The notes under the pieces are model-generated. The model was not told the origin of the DNA and did not search any database. It worked only from the letters and a program-made list of their open reading frames with translations. Shown piece after piece: positions 26,119 to 33,408 of a stretch of DNA of 64,000 nucleotides (positions within the stretch are counted from its first letter, which is position 1; the number at the start of each line of letters is the position of its first letter). The position numbers and the translations under genes are program-made. The stretch covers positions 8,151,239-8,215,238 of the forward strand of contig NZ_CP054919.1 of NCBI RefSeq assembly GCF_013364235.1, read 5' to 3'. The DNA is from Kitasatospora sp. NA04385 (GTDB lineage Bacteria > Actinomycetota > Actinomycetes > Streptomycetales > Streptomycetaceae).

Positions 26119-26844
26119 TCAGCCCCCGGAGCGGGTGCGGGCCAGCAGCGTGCCGAGGGCGGCGGCGCCCTCCAGCAGGGCCAGCGAGCGGGCGGTCAGG
26201 TGCTCGTCCCGGGCCGCCAGCGCCGCCGTGACGTCCGCCGGGCCGCGGGCGCCGCGCAGGTCGGGCAGCAGGGCGCGCAGGGGTGCGATCCGGTGCCCGG
26301 CCAGGCGCAGTTGGTGGACGATCCGGGCGTCGCGGACCTGGGCCGGGGTGTAGCGCCGGGTGCCCCGCACCGGGTCGCGGTCGGGGACGACCAGGCCCTC
26401 CGCGTCCCAGTGCCGCAGCGCGGAGGGGAGCACGCCCAGGGCGGCGGCCAGCTCGGAGACGCCCATCGCGTCCGCGGCGCGCACCTCGCCGATCGGCTCC
26501 TCGGCGATCGCCCCGGCGGCCTCCCGGGCCAGCCGCAGCCGGGCCCGCTCCGCGTCCAGGCGGGCGTGCGCCGCGTCCAGCAGGGCCAGTGCCCGGGCGA
26601 GCGGCGGGCGGTGGAAGGCCCGGACGATCCGCTTGGCCTCGACCGGGCCCGCGCCCGCGGCCAGCGCCCGGTAGGCCAGCGCGGAGTGCAGGTGCAGCTC
26701 CGTGTAGACCCGGTACCCGGCCGCGGTGCGGTCGGCGGGCGGCAGCACCCCGTCCCGCTCCAGGTTGCGGACCTGCTGCACCGAGCACCCGGCGCGCCGC
26801 GCCACGTCCACCGTCCGCAGCACCGCCGAGTTGAGGCTTTGCAC
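26119..26844 (-). CDS. MerR-family regulator with two DNA-binding domains
   Basis: A 241-residue regulator with two MerR-type winged helices. The first (about residues 10-80) has VARRAGCSVQQVRNLERDG and AAGYRVYTELHL. The second (about 125-195) has ELAAALGVLPSALRHWDAEG and GTRRYTPAQVRDARIVHQL. A helical dimerisation segment lies between them. Most MerR proteins have only one such domain. The duplicated form resembles TioE-type actinobacterial regulators and may read a longer operator or act as a monomer. Its GTG start follows AAGGCGGGG. It is divergent from the DUF6194 gene, a likely target, with 62 bp between. Confidence 0.85.
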   Translation of the reverse strand: MQSLNSAVLRTVDVARRAGCSVQQVRNLERDGVLPPADRTAAGYRVYTELHLHSALAYRALAAGAGPVEAKRIVRAFHRPPLARALALLDAAHARLDAERARLRLAREAAGAIAEEPIGEVRAADAMGVSELAAALGVLPSALRHWDAEGLVVPDRDPVRGTRRYTPAQVRDARIVHQLRLAGHRIAPLRALLPDLRGARGPADVTAALAARDEHLTARSLALLEGAAALGTLLARTRSGG

Positions 26845-26906
26845 CCCGATCCCCGCCTTCCGACCGCCGAAGTCTCCACCTGCACGTGAATGCCACGCTA
26901 GAGCAC

Positions 26907-27368
26907 ATGACCATGGAAGAGATCATCGACTTCACGGCCGGCCTCGACGGCGTCCTGACCCTGCGCCCCGCCCCCGGCGACGGCACCCCGGAGATCAGCT
27001 GGGGCGACGCCTTCTTCTACTACGCGCCCGACGGCACCCTCCCGAGGGCCGGCCAGCCGTTCGCGACGGTCGTCACCAAGGACTACCCCGACGACGCGAC
27101 CTCCCGCCTGGACCGGCCGGGCGCCTACCGGGTCAACATCGCCGCCGGGAAAGCGGAGACCGCCCGCCGAACCGCCCAGTACCCCGATCGCGGCCCGGCC
27201 GCCGAACCCGACGACACCGTGATCCCCCACCCCGTCCACGCCGCCGCCGGCTGGCTGGCCGTGGTGAACCCGACCGAGCGCACCGCCGCGGACGTCCGCG
27301 CCCTGCTGCGCGCCGCCCACCGGTCGGCCCGCACCCGCTACGAACGGCGGGCCCGGCCGGGGGAGTGA
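26907..27368 (+). CDS. DUF6194-like protein
   Basis: A 153-residue protein starting MTMEEIIDFTAGLDGVLTL. It contains ISWGDAFFYYAPDG, FATVVTKDYPDDATSRLDRPG and VHAAAGWLAVVNPTERTAADV, the pattern of the DUF6194 family, a MmcQ/YjbR-like nucleic-acid-binding fold. No catalytic motif is visible. It is likely controlled by the divergent MerR-type regulator. Starts at 26886 (GTG) and 26913 (ATG) are alternatives. Confidence 0.8.
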   Translation: MTMEEIIDFTAGLDGVLTLRPAPGDGTPEISWGDAFFYYAPDGTLPRAGQPFATVVTKDYPDDATSRLDRPGAYRVNIAAGKAETARRTAQYPDRGPAAEPDDTVIPHPVHAAAGWLAVVNPTERTAADVRALLRAAHRSARTRYERRARPGE

Positions 27369-27397
27369 CGCCCTCGCCCTCCCCCGGGGAGCGGGGC

Positions 27398-28174
27398 TCA
27401 GGCCCGGGCCGTGACCACGTGGAAGGTGACGGTGGCCAGGAAGTGGCCGGTCGCCAGGTGGGTCAGCCAGCGGTCGGCGTCCTCGGCCGTGAAGTAGCCC
27501 GCCGCCACCGCCCGGTGGGTGACCCGCTGCAGGCCCAGCACCCGGTCGGCGGCCGACACCTCGCGGAACACCGGGGTGAGCGGCCGCACCTCCACCACGT
27601 CCAGCCCGGCCTCGGCGGCCAGCCGCGGCAGCTGGCTGCCGATCCGGGCGTTGCGCACCGCCTGGTCGGTGACGTACCGGGTGTACGCGGCGGTCAGCGC
27701 GGCGTCCGGGTGGTCGACGGTCAGCGTCCCCCAGTCCGGCTCGCCCAGCACCAGCAGCCCGCCCGGCCGCAGCACCCGGCGGGCCTCGCGCAGCGCCAGC
27801 GCCGGATCGGCCACGTGTTGCAGCACCCGGTCCGTCCGGGCCCGGTCGCAACTCCCGTCCGCCAGCGGCAGCTCGTGCAGGTCGCCCAGCCGGACGTCGA
27901 CCTGCAGCAGGTGCCCGGTCCGCTCGGCGGCGGCGTCCACCGCCTCCCGGTCGTGGTCCACGCCCAGCACGGTGCCCCCCGGGCCGGTCGCCTCGGCCAG
28001 CGCCGGCAGGTCGGTGCCCGGCCCGCAGCCCAGGTCGACCAGGGTCTGCCCGGGCTCGACCGCCAGCGCCGCCAGCATCACCGATTTGTACTCCCGGCCG
28101 AGTTCGGAGACGGCCAGCCGGTCCAGGTAGGCGATCGGATCGGGCGGCACGGACTCGAACACACGGGAGGTCAT
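27398..28174 (-). CDS. Class I SAM-dependent methyltransferase
   Basis: A 258-residue methyltransferase. The SAM-binding motif I is VDLGCGPGTDL; motif II is LGVDHDREAVD; the post-motif region has DRARTDRVLQHVADPALALREA, then VLRPGGLLVLGEPDWGTL. It resembles UbiE/COQ5-like small-molecule methyltransferases. The acceptor substrate is unknown. It stands alone between the DUF6194 gene and the UDG-ART gene, with about 150 bp of gene-free sequence upstream. Confidence 0.88.
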   Translation of the reverse strand: MTSRVFESVPPDPIAYLDRLAVSELGREYKSVMLAALAVEPGQTLVDLGCGPGTDLPALAEATGPGGTVLGVDHDREAVDAAAERTGHLLQVDVRLGDLHELPLADGSCDRARTDRVLQHVADPALALREARRVLRPGGLLVLGEPDWGTLTVDHPDAALTAAYTRYVTDQAVRNARIGSQLPRLAAEAGLDVVEVRPLTPVFREVSAADRVLGLQRVTHRAVAAGYFTAEDADRWLTHLATGHFLATVTFHVVTARA

Positions 28175-28323
28175 GACGGGCAGTCAATCAAACCCGGCCC
28201 CGTCAGGGAAGATCCCTCCGCGGACCGGGGGCACGGCAAGGGGCGTACGCCGGGCCGGGGGGCGCACCTCCCCGACCCGGCCGGACCGCCGGACGCCCCG
28301 CGCCGCGGCCGGGCGCCCCCGCC

Positions 28324-29937
28324 TCAGGACACCAGCGGCCCGTCCGCCGACTCGGTGAGCGTCACCGTGCACAGCCCGCCGCGCTCCGCGACCACGTCCG
28401 TCACCGTCAACTGGGTGCCCGGCAGCAGGATGTACTCCTCCTCCTCGGTGAACGCCGAGAACTGCCGGATCCCCACCGCCCGGGCCGGGCGCACCTCGAA
28501 CAGGGTGCGCTTGCCCCGGCCGCCCAGGAACGACCGGGCCACCGCCGGGCGCGAGGTGCACGAGGACACGCCCCACCAGGTCACCGTCCGCCCCAGCGGG
28601 TACTGCGCCCGCAGGTCCAGCGCCACGCCGCGCCACAGCGGCTCCGGGCGCACCGGCAGCCGGCCCACCGCGTCGAACAGCAGCCGCAGGTACGGCAGGT
28701 ACGGCGTCAGCCGGGCCCGGTCCGGGTGTCGCAGCGCCGCGTTCAGCTCCCGGTAGAACGCCGACTCGCAGGTGTACAGGTGCAGCGCCGCCACCGCGTC
28801 CGCGTCCAGCGCCCCGGCGGTCGCGTCCGCGTGCCGCTTGCCGAACTCGTGCGCCGAGCCGACGTGCCGCTCCAGCCCGCGCAGCAGCGCCGCCACCGGC
28901 TCCACCGCCTCCCGGAAGCCCAGCCGCTCCAGGTCGAACACGCCCGTGATGTCGGGCAGTTCGAGACCCTCGTCCTTCACCGAGGCGAGCCGCTCCAGGT
29001 ACAGCTGGTGCAGCTCCATGGTGGACGCGATGAACGCCCCCATCCGCGAGGCGGTGCCCGCGTCGGTACGGCCCTCGGCCGCCGCCGCGGCCTGCCAGCC
29101 CGCGCTGGGCAGCCAGTCCACCGGGTCCGCGCCGAGGCCCTCCAGCGCCGCGTTCACCTGCCCGAAGTGCTCGCCGTCGCAGAAGACGTCGCCCTGCGCC
29201 GCCGGGTTCGGGTGGTCGATGTGCCGCACCTGCACGTCCGGGTACCGCCGGGCGATCCGCTCCACCGACTGCTTCAGCGACCGCGCGTGTGTCCCCCACC
29301 AGGCGAACACCACCCCGCGGTCCTCCTCGGGGCCCTCCTGCTTGGCCCGCAGGATCTCCTCCACGATCTTCGTCGCCACCGGCTTCCAGAACCTGGTGTG
29401 CACCGCGGGGGAGGTCGAACCGTCACTGCTCGCCGTCAGCGCCGCGTTCAGCAGCAGCACGCCCTGGGTCAGCATCGCCTGGAACCACTCCGGCGGCTGC
29501 ACGGTGCCGTGCTGCGCCAGCAGCGCCCGCAGGTCGGCGATCGGCGTCTTCTTCGGGATGCCGTACTTCCACATCGCCGCCGCCTTGATGATGCAGCGGA
29601 TGCTCACCACCCGGCCGAACTGGCTGTCCTGCCAGTTCTGGAAGGTGTTGTCGAACATCGCGATGCCGGTCGCGCTCTCCGGCCGCGGGTACGGGTTCTG
29701 CCCGAACACCACCACCTTCCACTTGCCCGGCGGGTTCGGCTTCAGCGCCTGGAACGTCAACTCCCGCACCGGCACCACGTCCTGAGGACGGTTCGGCCCG
29801 ATGAACGAGGCCGCATCCGGGTGCAGCTCGATCAACCGCTTCAGCGCCGGGAGCCACTCCTCGCCGCCGCCCTTGAACAGCTCGGCGAGCCCCAGCGGGT
29901 CGTTCGGGGCGGCGGCGGGCGGGGTGGACTCGGCCAT
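28324..29937 (-). CDS. Fusion of a divergent uracil-DNA glycosylase domain and an ADP-ribosyltransferase domain
   Basis: A 537-residue protein. Residues of about 50-280 match family-1 uracil-DNA glycosylase along its length: VVVFGQNPYPRPESATGIAM (motif A), WFQAMLTQGVLLLNAALT (uracil-binding Asn164), VFAWWGTHARSLK, and HIDHPNPAAQGD with His242. The catalytic Asp of GQDPYH is Asn81. Residues of about 380-520 match R-S-E arginine-type ADP-ribosyltransferases: SAFYRELNAALR, LWRGV (Arg436), GVSSCTS (Ser458/459), TLFEV, IRQFSAFTEEEEYILLPG (Glu499/Glu501). It should therefore bind nucleic acid and transfer ADP-ribose from NAD, to DNA or a protein; which is unknown. There is no signal peptide. It is divergent from a macro-domain gene. 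The ATG has a GGAG site. Confidence 0.85.
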   Translation of the reverse strand: MAESTPPAAAPNDPLGLAELFKGGGEEWLPALKRLIELHPDAASFIGPNRPQDVVPVRELTFQALKPNPPGKWKVVVFGQNPYPRPESATGIAMFDNTFQNWQDSQFGRVVSIRCIIKAAAMWKYGIPKKTPIADLRALLAQHGTVQPPEWFQAMLTQGVLLLNAALTASSDGSTSPAVHTRFWKPVATKIVEEILRAKQEGPEEDRGVVFAWWGTHARSLKQSVERIARRYPDVQVRHIDHPNPAAQGDVFCDGEHFGQVNAALEGLGADPVDWLPSAGWQAAAAAEGRTDAGTASRMGAFIASTMELHQLYLERLASVKDEGLELPDITGVFDLERLGFREAVEPVAALLRGLERHVGSAHEFGKRHADATAGALDADAVAALHLYTCESAFYRELNAALRHPDRARLTPYLPYLRLLFDAVGRLPVRPEPLWRGVALDLRAQYPLGRTVTWWGVSSCTSRPAVARSFLGGRGKRTLFEVRPARAVGIRQFSAFTEEEEYILLPGTQLTVTDVVAERGGLCTVTLTESADGPLVS

Positions 29938-29947
29938 GGCGGTACTC

Positions 29948-29983
29948 CAACGGTGGAAGGGGCAACGGTGGAAGGGGCAACGG
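29948..29983. repeat. 15-bp tandem repeat upstream of the UDG-ART gene
   Basis: CAACGGTGGAAGGGG occurs twice in tandem (29948-29962, 29963-29977), with a third partial CAACGG. It lies 11 bp from the UDG-ART start codon, in its leader or promoter. Confidence 0.8.
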
Positions 29984-30041
29984 GCGGTGCGATCGGAAGA
30001 TCACGGTAAGCCCTGCCGCCGACAGTGCGCGGACCCGGTCC

Positions 30042-30074
30042 TGTCGGTGCCGACCGATAGGGTCGGAACCGACA
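30042..30074. promoter_or_regulatory. Nested inverted repeat between UDG-ART and macro-domain genes
   Basis: TGTCGGTGCCGACC and GGTCGGAACCGACA form a 14-base inverted repeat with one mismatch and a 5-base spacer. Each arm contains its own smaller palindrome of TCGG-NN-CCGA form. It lies 31 bp before the macro-domain start and about 105 bp before the UDG-ART start, as expected for a shared operator. Confidence 0.6.
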
Positions 30075-30105
30075 ACGAGCCCCCGGCCGAACGGAGTTCG
30101 CCCGC

Positions 30106-30789
30106 ATGACCGTCAAGCACGCCCCGAAGCCGCTGCGCGTGGTGCTGACCGACCTCAACACCGACGTGGTGGGCGCCTGGCGCACCGCGTTCGCCGGCAC
30201 CCCGGGCGTGGAGATCCGCACCGGCTCGATCCTCGACGTGGACGTCGACGCCTGGGTCACGCCCACCAACTCCCGCGGCCTGATGAACGGCGGGCTGGAC
30301 GCGGTGATCAAGCGGCACCTCGGCGCGGGCATCCAACTGCGCGTCCAGCGCGCCATCCGCGACGGCCACGGCGGTGAACTGAAGGTCGGCGGCGCGGTCT
30401 GCGTGCCCTCCGGCGCGGCCGTGCCCCGCTTCCTGATCTCCACCCCCACCATGCGCACCTCCGCGCAGGACGTCAGCCAGACGCTGAACGTCGCGCTCGC
30501 CTGCGCCGCCGCCTTCCAGGCCGTCCACCGGCAGAACGCCGCCACCCCCGGCAGCATCGCCTCCGTCGCCCTGGTCGGCCTCGGCGCCCAGACCGGCCAG
30601 GTCCCCGCGCAGGTCTGCGCCAACCTGATGTGGACCGGCCACTCCCTGTTCGAGGACCACGAGTTCACCGACGAGGACGACCTGCGCGCCACCGTCACCA
30701 GCCAGCTCGACGACCTGCTCGCCGCCCCCGTCGACCGCCCGCATCGCCTCGCCGTCCCCGCCACCGCCCGAGGCACCCGCCGCCGCTGA
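30106..30789 (+). CDS. Macro-domain (ADP-ribose-binding) protein paired with the UDG-ART gene
   Basis: A 227-residue protein whose core is a macro domain. VEIRTGSILDVDVDAWVTPTNS is the first strand and loop (equivalent to DAIVNAAN in MacroD), RGLMNGGLDAVIKRHLG is the glycine loop that holds the distal ribose, and SVALVGLGAQTGQVP is the second phosphate loop. Macro domains bind ADP-ribose, and many remove it from proteins or DNA. The Asn of the usual NAAN motif is retained as TPTN. Facing the ART gene across 168 bp, it is the obvious candidate to reverse or sense that enzyme's product. A GGAG site precedes the ATG. The C-terminal 40 residues are basic and probably disordered. Confidence 0.82.
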   Translation: MTVKHAPKPLRVVLTDLNTDVVGAWRTAFAGTPGVEIRTGSILDVDVDAWVTPTNSRGLMNGGLDAVIKRHLGAGIQLRVQRAIRDGHGGELKVGGAVCVPSGAAVPRFLISTPTMRTSAQDVSQTLNVALACAAAFQAVHRQNAATPGSIASVALVGLGAQTGQVPAQVCANLMWTGHSLFEDHEFTDEDDLRATVTSQLDDLLAAPVDRPHRLAVPATARGTRRR

Positions 30790-30937
30790 CCCCCGCCCGC
30801 GCGGGCGCCGCCCCGCGCAGCCGGGCCCCGCCCGAACGCCCGCCCGGCCGCGCGCTCGCCCCCGTCCGCCCCCCGCCCGAAGGTTGGAACCCGCCGCGGG
30901 CGGAAATCCTCAGCCGGGGGGGAGTCAGGGGGCGGGC

Positions 30938-31570
30938 ATGAGCATGTGGCAGACCGTGGGCCTGGTGACCATCCCGGTGCTGGCCGGGTGGTCCGCGGTG
31001 CGGATCTTCGCACGGGACGGCGCCCGCGGGCTGGACTACCTCTCCGCGCTGTTCTGGTCGGGCGTCGCGGTCGGGCTGGGCCTCGGCGACGGCCCCGGCT
31101 GGCTGCTGGCGGCGGGCTGCCTCACCTTCGCGGCCACCCTGCTGGCGCACCTGCTGGTGGTCGCCACCCGCAGGCTGAACAAACCCCTGGTCACCGTCGA
31201 CCCCGACGCCTTCCGCGCCCGCCTGCTGGAGGTCTGCACCGCGGACGGCTCCCCGGAGGCCCTGCTGACCGGCGTCGGCCCCGACGGCACCATCACCGTC
31301 TGGGGCCTGGAGGCGGTCGGCATCGGCCGCGAGCGCCACCGCCCCGGCGGGTCCTGCGCCAGCTGCCTGCTGGAGGAGGTCGTCACCGAACTCGCCGTCA
31401 ACGGCGAGGAGACGGTCGAGCGGTACCGCGCCCGGCTGCGCCGCCGCGCCAACCAGCTGTTCCTGCTGCGCCGCGGCGTCATCTCCGGCGACTGGACGGC
31501 CGAACTGCGCCCCGTCCAGGGCTTCAAGACCCCGTTCGAGTACGCCCCCTGCCCGGTGCACCGGCTCTGA
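30938..31570 (+). CDS. Hypothetical membrane-anchored protein
   Basis: A 210-residue protein with an N-terminal helix (WQTVGLVTIPVLAGWSAVRI), two more hydrophobic segments (YLSALFWSGVAVGLGLG; GWLLAAGCLTFAATLLAHLLV) and a soluble C-terminal domain of about 130 residues containing a CASCLLEE pair and a basic RYRARLRRRANQLFLLRRG helix. I do not recognise the family. The ATG at 30938 is chosen over an upstream start because it begins the hydrophobic helix. Its relation to the macro-domain gene 150 bp upstream is uncertain. Confidence 0.7.
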   Translation: MSMWQTVGLVTIPVLAGWSAVRIFARDGARGLDYLSALFWSGVAVGLGLGDGPGWLLAAGCLTFAATLLAHLLVVATRRLNKPLVTVDPDAFRARLLEVCTADGSPEALLTGVGPDGTITVWGLEAVGIGRERHRPGGSCASCLLEEVVTELAVNGEETVERYRARLRRRANQLFLLRRGVISGDWTAELRPVQGFKTPFEYAPCPVHRL

Positions 31571-31585
31571 CCGCCGGCCCACCCC

Positions 31586-31761
31586 GCCGTCGGCCCGTCC
31601 TGCCGTCGGCCCGTCCTGCCGTCGGCCCGTCCTGCCGTCGGCCCGTCCTGCCGTCGGCCCGTCCTGCCGTCGGCCCGTCCTGCCGTCGGCCCGTCCTGCC
31701 GTCGGCCCGTCCTGCCGTCGGCCCGTCCCGCCGTCGGCCGGCCCCGCCGTCAGCCCGTCCC
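31586..31761. repeat. 16-bp minisatellite, 11 tandem units
   Basis: Eight perfect copies of GCCGTCGGCCCGTCCT (31586-31713), a ninth with one change, and two degenerate units run head to tail through the gap before phoD. The unit is not a multiple of three and no frame through it is convincing, so it is non-coding. It begins 15 bp after the membrane-protein stop. Confidence 0.92.
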
Positions 31762-31773
31762 GTCGGCGGCCTC

Positions 31774-31789
31774 GTTGACGCGCGTCAAC
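31774..31789. promoter_or_regulatory. Palindrome upstream of phoD
   Basis: GTTGACGCGCGTCAAC is a perfect 16-base palindrome 77 bp before phoD, overlapping a TTGACG that could be a -35 element. A GTTCACCCGGG sequence at 31837-31847 resembles one half of a streptomycete PHO box, so phosphate control by PhoP is possible but weakly supported. Confidence 0.5.
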
Positions 31790-31866
31790 TCATGACGCTG
31801 CCACGTCACTCGGCGGCCTCCGCGGCAGGGGCCGGAGTTCACCCGGGTCCGCGAGCATGACCGGCC

Positions 31867-33408
31867 ATGAGCAACCTCAGTCGCCGCATCTTCCTCCTCG
31901 GCGGGCTCACCACCGCGGGCGCCGCCGCGCTCCAACTCGGGGCGACGGCACAGTCGTCGGCCGCCGCAGCCACCCCCTTCCCCTTCACGCTGGGCGTCGC
32001 CTCCGGAGACCCGGACGACACCAGCGTGGTGCTCTGGACCCGCCTCGCCCCCACCCCGACCAACGCGGACGGCCAGGGCGGCATGCCCAACGCCGACGTC
32101 GCCGTCGACTGGCAGGTCTCCACCGACCAGAACTTCGCCACCGTCGTCAGCTCCGGCACGGTCACCGCCCGCTACGCGCAGGCCCACTCGGTGCACGCGC
32201 TGGCGGGCGGCCTCGCCCCGGACGCGGAGTACTACTACCGGTTCCGGGCCCAGGGCTTCATCTCCCCGGTCGGCCGGACCCGCACCGCCCCGGCGCCGGG
32301 CACGCTCGGGCGGGCCTTCACGATGGCCTTCGCCTCGTGCGCCCACTACGAGAGCGGCTACTACACCGCCTACCGCCGGATGGCCGACGACCGCCCCGAC
32401 CTGATCCTGCACCTGGGCGACTACATCTACGAGGGCGGCGCCACCACCACCGGCGTGCGCCAGCACCTCGGCAGCGAGATCGTCTCGCTGGCCGACTACC
32501 GCCGCCGCTACGCGCTCTACCGCACCGACCCGGACCTGCAGGCCGCGCACGCCGCCGCGCCGTGGCTGGTGGTGCCGGACGACCACGAGGTGGAGAACAA
32601 CTACGCCAACATGGTCCGCGCCGACAGCAGCCCCGTGCTGACCGCCGCCCAGTGGACCGCGCGGCGCACCGCCGCCTACCAGGCGTACTTCGAGAACATG
32701 CCGCTGCGCGCCGCCGCCACCCCCTCCGGCAACAGCATCCAGCTCTACCGCCGGGTCCGCTGGGGCACCCTCGCCACCTTCCACATGCTCGACACCCGCC
32801 AGTTCCGCGACGACCAGGCCTGCGGCGACGGGACGAAGGTCTGCGCCGACGCCGACCTGGCGTCCCGCTCGATCACCGGTGCGACCCAGGAGGCGTGGCT
32901 GCTCGACGGGCTCGGCCAGCACCTGAGCACCTGGGACCTGATCGGCCAGCAGGTCTTCTTCGCCCGCAACGTGAACGCGTCCGGCGCGATGAACATGGAC
33001 GCCTGGGACGGGTACCGGGCCAGTCGGGCGCGCATCCAGCAGGGCATCGTCGACCGGGCCGTGCGCAACCCGGTCGTCCTCACCGGCGACGTGCACGCCT
33101 CCTGGGGCAACGACCTCAAGGCCGACTACGCGAACCCGTCGTCGGCGACGATCGGCTCCGAGCTGGTCTGCACCTCCATCACCAGCGGCGGCGACGGCAG
33201 CGCCACCACGGCGATCCCCAACGGCTCGCTCAACCCGCACCTGCGCTTCTACTCCAACCGGCGCGGCTACGTCCGCACCCGGATCGCGCCCACGCAGATC
33301 ACCGCCGACTTCCGGTCGGTGGCGGCGGTGACCGAGCACGGCGCGGCGGCGACCACCGCCAAGACCTTCCTCATCCACGACGGACAGCCGGGGTTGGCCG
33401 ATGCGTAA
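31867..33408 (+). CDS. phoD: Secreted alkaline phosphatase PhoD
   Basis: A 513-residue PhoD-type phosphomonoesterase/phosphodiesterase that releases phosphate outside the cell, using iron and calcium in characterised members. A Tat signal peptide begins SRRIFLLGGLTTAGAAAL. The N-terminal PhoD domain (about 40-135) has LGVASGDPDDTSVVLWTRLA. The metallophosphatase core has MAFASCAHYESGYYTAYR, LILHLGDYIYEGG, LVVPDDHEVENNYA and VVLTGDVHASWGND. It overlaps the next gene by 8 bp, so the two are cotranscribed. The upstream gap holds a palindrome and a half PHO-box-like sequence. Confidence 0.92.
   Translation: MSNLSRRIFLLGGLTTAGAAALQLGATAQSSAAAATPFPFTLGVASGDPDDTSVVLWTRLAPTPTNADGQGGMPNADVAVDWQVSTDQNFATVVSSGTVTARYAQAHSVHALAGGLAPDAEYYYRFRAQGFISPVGRTRTAPAPGTLGRAFTMAFASCAHYESGYYTAYRRMADDRPDLILHLGDYIYEGGATTTGVRQHLGSEIVSLADYRRRYALYRTDPDLQAAHAAAPWLVVPDDHEVENNYANMVRADSSPVLTAAQWTARRTAAYQAYFENMPLRAAATPSGNSIQLYRRVRWGTLATFHMLDTRQFRDDQACGDGTKVCADADLASRSITGATQEAWLLDGLGQHLSTWDLIGQQVFFARNVNASGAMNMDAWDGYRASRARIQQGIVDRAVRNPVVLTGDVHASWGNDLKADYANPSSATIGSELVCTSITSGGDGSATTAIPNGSLNPHLRFYSNRRGYVRTRIAPTQITADFRSVAAVTEHGAAATTAKTFLIHDGQPGLADA

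Noticed and set aside
29948..29983. CRISPR-like repeats
   Set aside because: The units are adjacent with no spacers, as in the other tandem arrays of the window (31586-31761). No cas genes are seen.
31837..31847. PHO box upstream of phoD
   Set aside because: Only one GTTCACC-type unit is convincing; a functional box needs two direct repeats at 11-bp spacing, and the second unit does not match. Mentioned only as a possibility.
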